From: Schizochytrium sp. CCTCC M209059
Taxonomy: Eukaryota; Sar; Bigyra; Thraustochytrida; Thraustochytriidae
Length of the DNA stretch: 64,000 nucleotides
NCBI GenBank assembly: GCA_000818945.1
Contig: KN805445.1
Coordinates: 81,852 to 145,851, forward strand
Direction of reading: 5' to 3'
Every line of letters begins with the position of its first letter. Within the stretch, counting starts at the first letter, position 1. Shown here piece by piece: positions 26,890 to 36,123 of the stretch. The translations under genes and the position numbers were made by a program. Below the pieces are notes generated by a model that worked only from the letters and a program-made list of their open reading frames with translations, ran no database searches and had not been told where the DNA came from.

Positions 26890-29800
26890 CTAAATGTCAA
26901 GTGGGGCCGGCAGCTGCGGCCGATTCGTAGAATGTCGCCAAAGCTCCACGCAGAGTTCTTCCTCTCTTGCGCGCAGCCGTTCCAAAAGACCTGGCCCATC
27001 CTGGTCCTTTTTCGCCGTACTGCGCACGGGTTGAGCACCATCAAACACCACCAGCGCTGATGTATCCGTATCTTTGCGATGATGATGCAACTCATGTCGC
27101 GCCCTACTAGTAATCGTTGACTGTGAGATGGGGTTGTCACTCTTTCTCGATGGTTTTTTGCTCTTGCAAGAAGCCCCGCGACGCGCCGCCCGAGACTTCG
27201 CACGCGCTCCATGTTTCTCGCGAACAACGCGCGGCCTTGCGAGACGCATGGCAGACTCTGCCTGTGCTTTGCGAAAGGCGCGCGAGTGCTTTCGCCGGCT
27301 TTTCTTCTCCTTTTCCCTATCGTTTGTTGCCTCCTTGTCTCGCATTATTGTCTCGATTGCCGCCGGCGAAGGCTCCAGAGTCTCTGGCGCGGGGCGTGGT
27401 GGCGGTTCTTGCGGTGTTTGCAAATTTGCTAATAAGCTCGTTCGGTTTGTCGCTTTACACATAATTTGACAAGCAAGTCGCTGTATAACACGAACAGCGC
27501 AAATCTTGACTTGCCACGAACGCCAGAATACTTGAATGCGGCATGCCGCGCGAGCGACTACCATATGCTTCTTGCGTCGATGGCGTTGCCGTTCTAAAAA
27601 TGCGAACCATGCCCAGGCAATTGTTTCCGATGCAAGATTACGCGCACGTAAAAGACGTCGTCCTCGGTCGCGACGAATCCACGCTTGGATCACCCTTGCT
27701 GCACTTTCGCGGCGTGAAACCTTGCGAGCTTGGCGAGCTCGCCAAACCCGCTGAATATTGAGGACAAGACGGACAGCGCGTATGGTCCGCCGTTTCCAGG
27801 CGCAGAAGAACGCAGATTGCACATGCCTTGCATGAACGCAGCGCCACCAATGGGCAATTTTCATACTCTTCGTTTTTTTCAGCTCCTTCCATAACGTCTC
27901 AGCTCTTTGAATCGCCTGCAAAGAGCGTATCCACGCTTGGATGCGCGTCGCGCCAGTACAGCGAAGGTCGAAGACGCGATCTTGATAGAGGCTCCACGCA
28001 CGATAAATGATTGTTGCGGCGTGACGTCGATGATGACGCACTGCAGGCCAGTTTTGCTTGCACATGGACGTGAAGCGTGCGATTACTTCCAAGGCTTCGC
28101 CAGAGCGAATAGCATGGTCAAGACGTGAAATCTGACGACGATGCAAGCGATGGCCCTTGACAAGTAGCCGGAGGCTTGCCGCCGCAGAAAGCTTGACGCG
28201 ACGAGGTTCCTCCTCGCAGTCAGACACATCTTGGCCGATACGAGGGTCTACGCGCTGGGTTGGAAGGTCCAAGTCCTCGTTGCTGCTGCTCTGGCCATTG
28301 TTACTTTCCGCAGCGCCAGTGATCAGCGGCTTCCAGCCACCCATGCTCTGGCAGCTTCTCTCGGGGGCGATATCACAACACTCGCTTGCGTCGTTCGCGC
28401 CGCGCGCAAAGACGAGGTCGTGCATCCCGTGCAGCATACGCTCCACCATTGCGTTGAAGGCATCGTCATGCTTTCCAAAGCCCGGAGAGAGATTCACTTC
28501 AAGCAACCAGCAGCGGAGTTCGTCGTCCAAGAGAATATCAATGCCATAGAGCTCAAAGCTTCGATCTCGATGAACGACCTTGTGAAGTCCAGCCTGAAGA
28601 GCTAATCGACAGGCTGTTTCGATCGAGGCTGATAGCTTGCGTTCGTCCGCAGCCGTGGACACTTGGCCTTCGCTTCGCAAGTGCAAGAGCAAATTCTCCA
28701 TGCTAAGAATTGACCCAGGGCCCTGGACGGAGGCGTTGCACAGATGCACGGATGCCCGAGAAAGGTCACGCGCAGCCAAAGAGTACGGGTCGCGGCACAT
28801 GCGGCAATAAAAAGGGTTATAAATCCAGGCCTTCAAGGGAGCCCAGGAGGTGACGAGGACCCAAACGCGCAGGTCGAGCTTTCGTTGACCCGGTCCCAGT
28901 TGAGGATTTTCAATGTACTTTTGAACAATGCGTGCACCACCCATCCTTGCCCCGTTCGCCTCGATGGCTTTGAGCTGGTTGTGCAAAAAGATACCCGCCG
29001 CCTTGCTCTTGTCGCCGGGTTTGACGATCCATATATTGCGTCGTCCGTTCATGATCCATTGTGGGTCGAGACGGCTTAGTTGGCTTGCTAGTTGTCGCGC
29101 CTTGGCGACGAGCCCACCGACTTGGGCGTCGAGGCCTGCGATGCGCTGGGTCGTGTTTGCAGATGTGCCGTCGAGAACGGCAAGCTGGGCACTTAGTTCG
29201 ACAAGGCTTTCCCACTCGGCGTCTGAAAAGGTTCGAGCGCGACTCACCTGACCGAGGAGACGGCCAACGCGTTCGTCGCACACGAGCAAGGCCATGCGGA
29301 AAAGCTGAGTATCGACGAGGCGCAGGGCCTCGTCGCCCACTTCGAGGATGCTACGCACGACACTGGCTGCAGCGGTCTGGCGATAGTCCTCGCGAAAATT
29401 CCGTCTGCCGGCGTCGTCGTGGAGCGAGTAGCATCGTGGAAATACTTGCTTTGCGCTTACGCCATGATTCCAGTGCAAGAGGTCCAAATTTTGAGCAAGT
29501 GCATGCTTGGTTGTGATTTCTGTGTTGCGTTCAAAATGGTTGTAAAAGAGATGTTTGTTGCGACGCAAAAGGCTTGCCGTCGGCAGGTTTTCTACCGTGA
29601 GGAGCAAAGAGCACGACCGCAACGAGATTGTCGATGGAAGGCCGCTTCCGCCACCCCCGGGATGCTTTTGCGCGTTGCGCGACCAGCCGTGCTGTTCCAG
29701 GGTCCTCACGAGTGGCCGCAAATGCGAAGACTGCGCTCCACAAACCTCGAAGACGCGTGCCTTGGCGTGTCGCGCCCCCCGATCGTGCTGCCCTGTCGCG

Positions 29801-29916
29801 CGAGTGCGGCTCCTCTGCACCTTGGCTGCGCCCTGACGCCAGCGCGGGGCCACTTCGTCCTCATCGCGGGCTCTTTCGCGCGCCGCGCCGTGCCATGCAG
29901 ATTCGTGCGTGCGCAT
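26890..29916 (-). CDS. Tubulin tyrosine ligase-like protein (TTLL3/8-type) with C-terminal IQ-like motifs
   Basis: A 1008-residue enzyme. The N-terminal region matches TTLL3-type openers (KARVFEVCGAQ, HGWSRN, TTKHALAQNLDLL). The ATP-grasp TTL domain is ~285-500: RNIWIVKPGDKSKAAGI, VQKYIENPQL, KLDLRVWVLVTSW, SVHLCNASVQ, FELYGIDILL and WLLEVNLSPG, the last supplying metal ligands. The block order and SVHLCN/ELYG motifs are those of tubulin glycylases (TTLL3/8), which add glycine to axonemal tubulin, so I infer that activity. Residues ~640-830 hold several basic amphipathic IQ-like helices (AARVIQAWIRRDRGRR, VLNIQRVWRARQARK), possible calmodulin sites; this tail is unusual for TTLLs. The end is basic and disordered. 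ATG 29916 is the first in frame. Fits the flagellar genes CFAP65 and IFT121 in this window. Confidence 0.88.
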   Translation of the reverse strand: MRTHESAWHGAARERARDEDEVAPRWRQGAAKVQRSRTRATGQHDRGARHAKARVFEVCGAQSSHLRPLVRTLEQHGWSRNAQKHPGGGGSGLPSTISLRSCSLLLTVENLPTASLLRRNKHLFYNHFERNTEITTKHALAQNLDLLHWNHGVSAKQVFPRCYSLHDDAGRRNFREDYRQTAAASVVRSILEVGDEALRLVDTQLFRMALLVCDERVGRLLGQVSRARTFSDAEWESLVELSAQLAVLDGTSANTTQRIAGLDAQVGGLVAKARQLASQLSRLDPQWIMNGRRNIWIVKPGDKSKAAGIFLHNQLKAIEANGARMGGARIVQKYIENPQLGPGQRKLDLRVWVLVTSWAPLKAWIYNPFYCRMCRDPYSLAARDLSRASVHLCNASVQGPGSILSMENLLLHLRSEGQVSTAADERKLSASIETACRLALQAGLHKVVHRDRSFELYGIDILLDDELRCWLLEVNLSPGFGKHDDAFNAMVERMLHGMHDLVFARGANDASECCDIAPERSCQSMGGWKPLITGAAESNNGQSSSNEDLDLPTQRVDPRIGQDVSDCEEEPRRVKLSAAASLRLLVKGHRLHRRQISRLDHAIRSGEALEVIARFTSMCKQNWPAVRHHRRHAATIIYRAWSLYQDRVFDLRCTGATRIQAWIRSLQAIQRAETLWKELKKTKSMKIAHWWRCVHARHVQSAFFCAWKRRTIRAVRLVLNIQRVWRARQARKVSRRESAARVIQAWIRRDRGRRLLRARNLASETIAWAWFAFLERQRHRRKKHMVVARAACRIQVFWRSWQVKICAVRVIQRLACQIMCKATNRTSLLANLQTPQEPPPRPAPETLEPSPAAIETIMRDKEATNDREKEKKSRRKHSRAFRKAQAESAMRLARPRVVREKHGARAKSRAARRGASCKSKKPSRKSDNPISQSTITSRARHELHHHRKDTDTSALVVFDGAQPVRSTAKKDQDGPGLLERLRAREEELCVELWRHSTNRPQLPAPLDI

Positions 29917-30166
29917 TGCACGGCACAGCAGGCCAGACGGTCCCGCGCGCGCATGCGATGCACACGCAGCAGCTGTTCGCGCCCAAGCTCCGCCTCGAAA
30001 GAGACCTACCTCGCGAGCTCTGATGGTAGTGGTGCCAGCCTGAGTGATCCGGAGACCGCGGTGCAGTGCGGCTGGCCTTCAGATTAGGCCGGCCGGGGAC
30101 TCTCTCTTTCAACGGCCATTTTATTTCTTGTCGTGTCTGACCCATGCTGACGATGGAGTTGCGGGA

Positions 30167-31680
30167 TCATTCAGTTGCGCCCAGGGGAAAGGGATCTTTG
30201 GTTTCTAGCACGAGATCGCGCAAGTCGCCGCCCATAAAGTTTTTCACATCCTTCTGCGAAGAGCTCAGCAAATAGGGAGTTCATGAGTCAGTGAGCGAGT
30301 GAGTGAAAGAGAACGGTGAAGAAAGAGAAAACTTACGTAGCGGACCTTGCCTTTGTGCGTGGCAAAATTCAGCTCCAAACGAAGCGCATGCAGATACATG
30401 CGTGAAGGAAGCATGTAAAATGCGCTGTCCGTGGGGGCGCCGATTGCGCTGCAAAAGACAGGCCTGGATTTCAAAAAGGCAAAAATGAGAAGACGTGAGT
30501 AAACCAGAGTCCGATATCCGAAAAAGCGAAATAAAAAAACGTACCCATAGGTGGCATCGCCTACAATAGGAAATCCGAGATGCATGCAGTGCAGTCGAAG
30601 CTGGTGTCTTCGACCTTGAATGGGACGCATGATTACCTTGGTCACATCCTCTCCGTGGAGCTGGCCGTATGCAATCGGCAAGATTTGCGTGCGCGCTTCG
30701 CGACCGGCCGCATTGTCAATGACCATACGAAAGTCATCTTTACTCGGCTCTGCAATGGCTCCCTCAACATCGAAGACCGGGAGATACCCGCTCGAGGCTG
30801 CGTCTTCGTACTGATTGCGCAGGAGCCTTTCCAAGAGCGTGCTGCCAGACGCGGAGTCCTTATCTTGCTCGAGCTCTTTGGTCCGAATCCCGAATGCCTC
30901 TGCTCGTTCCCAACATTCGCGAACACGCACCGAGGGCTGCCCCGGCGCAAAACGAAAATGTTCATGGCAAACTTCTTGGTCTGCAGTTTGATCAGTAGGT
31001 ATGGAGGTTTGCTCTGCGGCGTTGCCTTGCGACATGACAAAAGGAAGCGGACCCTTTGCAGCTGGCTTTGCAGGGCGTAGCTTTCCCTTGACAAGGGCCA
31101 CGTAGTATTTGCGCGTGAGACGCTCTTGGAAGAGCTTGGACGCATTTCCCGCGCCGCGACGGCACAGACCAATGCAAAGCACGCCAGACGTCGCGAAATC
31201 GAGCTGATGAACCCAGCGCGGGCGCTTGGCCTCCTCGGGAATGAGATTTTTGACAAAGTTTTCGACGGTAACAGGGAAGTCGCCATCGAGCCGAAAATCG
31301 GCTGGTTTGTCAATGACCAAGTGATCGTCGCTTTGATGCAGAATGTCCACCTTGCACTCGTCGAGGCTTGAGACGCCGCCTCGACGGTTCACTGGGCCGG
31401 AGATTGCTCGTTGCTTTTTGCTGGCTGGACTTGCATCGCCTTCGCCCTGCGTTGTTCCTCCCTCCGTCACCTCCTCGCTGTGCTGCTGAGCCCCGGCTTC
31501 TTCGTGCCGCACGGGTCTGAGCGCCGCGACCTGAGTGGTGCCGCCAGTGGTCGCCAGGCCCACATGGGGCGGTCGCTCTGTTTGCTCCTGCTGCTGCTGC
31601 TGCTGCTCTACTTTTATGTTGGAGACGAGATCTGTCGCCGACTCCGACGCCGGAGTTTGGTCTTTCCCGCGCGAAGACAT
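30167..31680 (-). CDS. RPUSD1: RluA-family pseudouridine synthase, RPUSD1-like, three exons
   Basis: Exons 31680-30545, 30448-30337 and 30253-30167 give 444 residues. Intron 1 (30544-30449) is gtacgt...tttgcag and intron 2 (30336-30254) is gtaagt...ttcgcag; both keep frame and the spliced ends continue the family sequence (GDATYG then MYLHALRL). The catalytic Asp161 is in [10 protein letters not shown]; the Gln before Leu-Asp, where most RluA enzymes have Arg, also occurs in RPUSD1. Other family blocks: [44 protein letters not shown]. The first ~95 residues are a Gln/Glu-rich disordered extension. It isomerises uridines in RNA; site and compartment are unknown. It is divergent from the coiled-coil gene, about 100 bp from that gene's furthest upstream ATG. 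Confidence 0.9.
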
Positions 31681-31779
31681 CCTGCGTCGCAGTCTGCACA
31701 GCGAGCGATTCGTCGCCTTGATACTAGCTAGAACGCGTGTTCAAGGTTTGCTTGCTTCTGCTTGCTTCGGGTACAAGGG

Positions 31780-33246
31780 ATGATGCTTCAACAAGACGAG
31801 CTTGACGCGCGAAAAACCTCAGTCTCCGAGGCAGTCTTTTGTCAATTCCCGGTCGTCGCTGGCCTAGGCCTAGTAAACGCACATCGCATGCAAATCGCAC
31901 GAGATCCTCAGCAAAGTCCTAGGACGCGGGCTTTCGAGGTCGTGGGAAGGATGGGTGACACTGCTGCTGCTGCCATCCATCCATGCTGGTGCTCTTGTCT
32001 TGCGACCGGTTCGCTGCGCCTGGAAAACCAACACAGAGCCTGGCTTCGCGAGCGATCGTGGGCCAAGATGGAGACGCCTGAGCTGGCGGAGATGCTCGTG
32101 GCTCGCGCGTGTGAGGACCTCTCTGCCGCTGTTCGGGCCCTCGAGGTTCGAGCTGTGCTGCGCGAGGTGGTGGACGAGATCGTGGAAGCCGAAGAGCGCG
32201 CCAAGGGCTTGGCGCTTGGCAAGGCGCTTCGCGTAGCGCTCGCGCAGGCTGATGAGGCGAGGAAAAACGAGATTGAGCTTCGCGAAGAGTGCTGCGCGTG
32301 GAGGAAAGGCGCAGCAAAAACAAGGGCTGATGCTGCTGCTCTTGCGAAGACTTTGGGTCGCGAGTTTGAACAGACTCGCGCCACGATGGCCGCCGCGCAG
32401 GAACATGAGCGGGAACTTCATCTCTTGCGAAAGGAGCAAGTTCTATGGCCAGGGCGACTGCAGGCTACTGAAGCACTTTTGCTCGAGAGTCGAGCTCGCG
32501 TTGTGGAGCTCGAGGCTCAAGTAGAAGCTCTTCTTGCCGTGCAGCAAGATCTGCAAGAACAACAGTGGCTCAGGGCACCACCATCTGGGCCGAGCAACTC
32601 TCTTGATGCTGCGGCTCCTGGCGCTGCTACTGCGGAGCGTCCAAGATCTTCATCGTCTCAGTCCACTGCTGATGCAGGAGTGCAAGACACGCAGACACTG
32701 ACGCGTGGTATTGGCTGGCGTTTCAGTCTCGGAGGAAAGCGGTCGATTGGGTCGCAGGGCAGTGCAAGCGACGTAGCTCGCGAGCCGCAGCAACACAAGG
32801 CGATTTTATGTCTTGAGAAGAAGCTTGAAAGCGTCAACACGGCTCTTGCAGCCAGCAAGAGCGCGATTGAGGACCGCGATGCGCAAATCGAGGCACTTAC
32901 AGCGTCCAAGGACATCAATGCGCAGCGCGTCAAGGAACTCGAAACTGCTCTTGACGCAGCTGCAGTTGAGGTGCACCGGCTGCACGATCAGCTTGCTGCG
33001 GACAAGGAAGTTATTACCTTTTTAGATGACCGCGTTGGCCAGCTCGAGAGGGGGGCGCGGGATGTCCAAGCTGGGCGAGACGCCTCGCGCATTGCGCGTG
33101 AAGCCTCGCTCGAAACGGACTTGTCTATTGCGCGCTCGCGCGCCAACAAGCTTGCAGACCAGCTTCTTGCCGCACAGGCTGCGAAACGCCTTCTCGCTCG
33201 CGAAGTTCGTTCGCTGCGCGCTGCCGCAGAGTCCCAGTCCACGTGA
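31780..33246 (+). CDS. Coiled-coil protein of unknown function
   Basis: Up to 488 residues. The confident part starts at METPELAEMLVARACEDL (ATG 32068): heptad-like coils run ~32068-32560 and again ~32800-33240 (KKLESVNTALAASKSAIEDRD, KELETALDAAAVEVHRL), with a Ser/Ala-rich linker between that contains SFSLGGKRS-like basic sequence. The coordinates given use the furthest upstream ATG. The segment before 32068 is low in coil potential, Cys/Trp-rich, and includes a ggcctaggcctag motif that elsewhere in the window is intergenic, so the true start may be ATG 31951 or 32068. No enzyme motif, signal peptide or membrane segment is seen. Such coiled coils are frequent in centrosomal, cytoskeletal and tethering proteins, but nothing here decides. 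Confidence 0.65.
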   Translation: MMLQQDELDARKTSVSEAVFCQFPVVAGLGLVNAHRMQIARDPQQSPRTRAFEVVGRMGDTAAAAIHPCWCSCLATGSLRLENQHRAWLRERSWAKMETPELAEMLVARACEDLSAAVRALEVRAVLREVVDEIVEAEERAKGLALGKALRVALAQADEARKNEIELREECCAWRKGAAKTRADAAALAKTLGREFEQTRATMAAAQEHERELHLLRKEQVLWPGRLQATEALLLESRARVVELEAQVEALLAVQQDLQEQQWLRAPPSGPSNSLDAAAPGAATAERPRSSSSQSTADAGVQDTQTLTRGIGWRFSLGGKRSIGSQGSASDVAREPQQHKAILCLEKKLESVNTALAASKSAIEDRDAQIEALTASKDINAQRVKELETALDAAAVEVHRLHDQLAADKEVITFLDDRVGQLERGARDVQAGRDASRIAREASLETDLSIARSRANKLADQLLAAQAAKRLLAREVRSLRAAAESQST

Positions 33247-34229
33247 CTGCCTCGACCCGAATGATCTCTTTGTCAGCCAAGTATGCTGCTGGTTTTCTCC
33301 ATGCTCACACGATCGTCACTGTTTCTGTTCGCATTGCCGGTTATAGCTACAGCCAGTCGTCAAGCACGAACGATGATGTCATTGCGATGGTCGCGCCGCC
33401 GGCACCAGCCAGCCAGCCAGACAGACAGACAGACAGACAGAAAAACAACCATCGCCTCGTCGCACGGTTATTCTGGCCACGATCAAGCCCCACTACACCC
33501 TAAATCGGTGGCCTTCACACGGACCCTTCCTTCGTATCCGTATAAGATCGCGCGACAACGACAACGAAAACGAGGACGACGCTGCTGATGATGACGAAGG
33601 CCCACCGCCGCAGGCTGTGCAAGGCAAGCTTTACGCTCTTCACAGGTGGGGTGAGGTGAGGTAAACGTAAGCAAACGTGGGCCTCTTGTCGCCCACCCAC
33701 CCACTGACACCGCCTTCGTGCTCTGTACATACATAGGTAGGCCTGCACGCACACCCTCTCCCGCACGCACGCTCGCTCGACTCTCCTTCCTCCCCTGCCT
33801 TGCCGAGCCGAGCCGAGCCGAGCCGAGCAGAGCAGAGCTCAGCTTTGGCGCCACGTCGCTTCTTTGATCAAAAGTTGTAGAAGCTTTGGCGCCACGTCGC
33901 TTCTTTGATCGAAAGTTGTAGAAGCTTCGGGCGTGCAGTGCTTGGAGCAGAGTCCGCCCCTGGGCCGGGCTCTTTCTCTCTCTTTCTCTCCCTCTTTTTC
34001 TCTTTCTCTCTCTCTCCCTCTCTGTCCTCTGCACGGACTCCGAGCAGGCAGGGCGACTGATTCCGCACCGCGCGAGGCGCAAGGCAGAGCGGAGCAGACC
34101 CGAGTCGCCGGACCCGCGGCGCGAGCGAGACCCGAGCCGCGAGCAGCGGACGCGCGACGGCGGCGGCTGCGCAGGCAGCGGGCGGGAAGGCGGGAAGGCA
34201 GGCAGACCCGGCGCGGAGCCAGGAGCGGC
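33247..34229. other. Intergenic region upstream of PEX11
   Basis: No gene seen. Holds an AGAC tract (33419-33440), GAGCC repeats (33804-33828), a 41-bp tandem duplication (33841-33922) and a pyrimidine-rich CTTTCTCT tract (33970-34025). The last 200 bases are GC-rich. Confidence 0.5.
33841..33922 (+). repeat. 41-bp tandem duplication upstream of PEX11
   Basis: Two adjacent 41-base copies (33841-33881, 33882-33922) differing at one base (gatcaaaag vs gatcgaaag). Each contains ggcgccacgtcgc, an ACGT-core sequence. Confidence 0.9.
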
Positions 34230-35834
34230 ATGGCGCAGAGCGAGGATGCCCAAGTGGGGCGGTTTGACGTAGAGCGCCGCGAGGAGAAGAAGGATGGCGG
34301 CAACGAACCGCTGCCCGAGCAGGGCCAGCAGCAGGTGGAGGTGGAGGTGGAGGTTCATGTGCCGGGGATGACGGCGACGAGTCCCGGGGGTGGCAGGCGC
34401 AAGAGCGTGACCATCAACGAGGACAAACCTGTCACGATCGAGGTCAAACACCCGCCGCAGAGCGCGGCGTCTAGCAAGTTGCCCGTGAGGTCAGCTCTGA
34501 AGAGGCCTGAAGACCTGCAATTTGTTATTCGGAGCGCCGACCCCATCGGCCAAGACACCGCCGTGTATGAGTTTAACAAGTACCAAATGCCCATGGGCGA
34601 CGGCAGCAAGCCGCTCAAGGGCATTTCCGGCTCCGCCACGCGTCTCGAGCGAATCGTCGCAACCTACGTGGCCCGCATCTCTGTCCTGCTCGGACGTTCG
34701 AGCGGACGGGATAAAGCCGCCTCTGTGATTCAGTATGCTGCCATGTTCTGGGGCAGTCAGCCCTTTGTAAACCTGACCAAAATCGAGGACTCGGACGAGG
34801 CGCCGTGGAAAAAACTTGAAGAGTCCATGAGCAATGGCCGTAAAGTTTTTCGCCTCGGCAAATGGATCAAAGAGTATGAAAAGGCTCGTGTTGCGCTCAC
34901 AGCGCCCGACTCCTACCTCGGCGTCCACCCTAACAAGTACAGCGCACTCGTCACCCGGTTCCTCGCGGTGCTCATGAACTCCTTCTCATTTTGGTACTAT
35001 GTTTTTGACAATATGATCTGGGCGGCGCAGTCCAACCTCATCAATCGATACCCGCGTCAGGAGGAGCTCAGGCGCTCCCTCTTGGAAGCGTACCCCAAGC
35101 TCTCGTACGAACGATACATTGAGCTTCAGAATGAACACATCAAATCTCTCGACCAGCGCGAGCAGGCCGACCAGCGTGTGAAGCGCTGGAAGGACCTCAA
35201 GAATTGGTCGTCCCTCGGGCGTCTCATCTTTGCCATTGTCCATTGCTACATCCAAATCAAATCGCTGCGCGCCGAGGACGCCCGACTTCGTGACCGCTAC
35301 GCTGACCGCATTCGACGGGCAGAAATTCAGCTCAACGATGCTCTCGACGAGGCGAGCACCTCGAGCGACGAGTCTGCGAGTACGAGCGGATCGGCGCGTC
35401 ACCTCGTACGGCGCTACAGCGATCGTTCAGACTCCATCACCAGCGAACGCGGTATGCCTTTGCGGACTCCAGCAGATCTCCGCGCCGAGCTCAGCACGCG
35501 TCGCAAGGAGGTCAAAGATGCTGTCACTGAGCAGCAGCAAGAGCTTTTCGGTGCGCTTTGCAATCTTAGTATTCTCTTGAACCGCCTTAAATTCCGCTTT
35601 TTCCGCGCCTTCCCGCTCTGGGTCATTGGCGCTCTCGGCATGACTTCGGGCATTCTTGGCTGTCTTAAGAACTGGCCCAAATTCGTGCCCAAGCCCAAAG
35701 CCAACAAGGTGGCCCGCCGTCGTTCCGACAGCCTCGATGACGAGGTACGGAGTGTTGGCTCGCCCATCTCTTCCCCGAAATTCCAGCAGTCTTCACTTCC
35801 AGACCCGCAAACGACCATCAACCATCTCATGTGA
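34230..35834 (+). CDS. PEX11: Peroxisomal membrane protein PEX11
   Basis: A 534-residue protein of the PEX11 family, which elongates and divides peroxisomal membranes. The family core begins around residue 150: RIVATYVARISVLLGR, then AASVIQYAAMFWG, SMSNGRKVFRLGKWIKEYEKA (the amphipathic membrane-tubulating helix), a hydrophobic LAVLMNSFSFWYYVFDNMIW segment and WSSLGRLIFAIVHCYIQI. It ends with a hydrophobic ALCNLSILLNRLKF...WVIGALGMTSGILGCLKNW region followed by a basic tail. PEX11 is normally 230-260 residues; here a 130-residue disordered N-terminus (basic, RRKSVTINED) and a Ser-rich insert near 375-420 double the length. ATG 34230 follows a GC-rich leader. Consistent with an organism that has peroxisomal fatty-acid metabolism. 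Converges with the PX gene. Confidence 0.9.
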   Translation: MAQSEDAQVGRFDVERREEKKDGGNEPLPEQGQQQVEVEVEVHVPGMTATSPGGGRRKSVTINEDKPVTIEVKHPPQSAASSKLPVRSALKRPEDLQFVIRSADPIGQDTAVYEFNKYQMPMGDGSKPLKGISGSATRLERIVATYVARISVLLGRSSGRDKAASVIQYAAMFWGSQPFVNLTKIEDSDEAPWKKLEESMSNGRKVFRLGKWIKEYEKARVALTAPDSYLGVHPNKYSALVTRFLAVLMNSFSFWYYVFDNMIWAAQSNLINRYPRQEELRRSLLEAYPKLSYERYIELQNEHIKSLDQREQADQRVKRWKDLKNWSSLGRLIFAIVHCYIQIKSLRAEDARLRDRYADRIRRAEIQLNDALDEASTSSDESASTSGSARHLVRRYSDRSDSITSERGMPLRTPADLRAELSTRRKEVKDAVTEQQQELFGALCNLSILLNRLKFRFFRAFPLWVIGALGMTSGILGCLKNWPKFVPKPKANKVARRRSDSLDDEVRSVGSPISSPKFQQSSLPDPQTTINHLM

Positions 35835-36123
35835 ACTTTCGCCTTTTCTCCAGAGACTCGGCTCCCCTTTCCTTATCTATAAGTCTAATGTCAAACTTCA
35901 CGGTTTTACCGAAAAGGTTCTGATCTCGTGATGAGTGTGTGCCAAGGTGCATGACATCTTGCCTGCGTTAAACTTCTAGCTGGTGTGCGCGCGTTCTTGG
36001 CGCGCATTCCACTCATCACAGTCGATCCCAAAGCAAGGAATTCATCAATCGTCGAAATTTGTTGTACATAGGAAACATACGTGGTAGGACTACTGCGAGT
36101 CCGCCAAGCCGCAAACAAATTTA

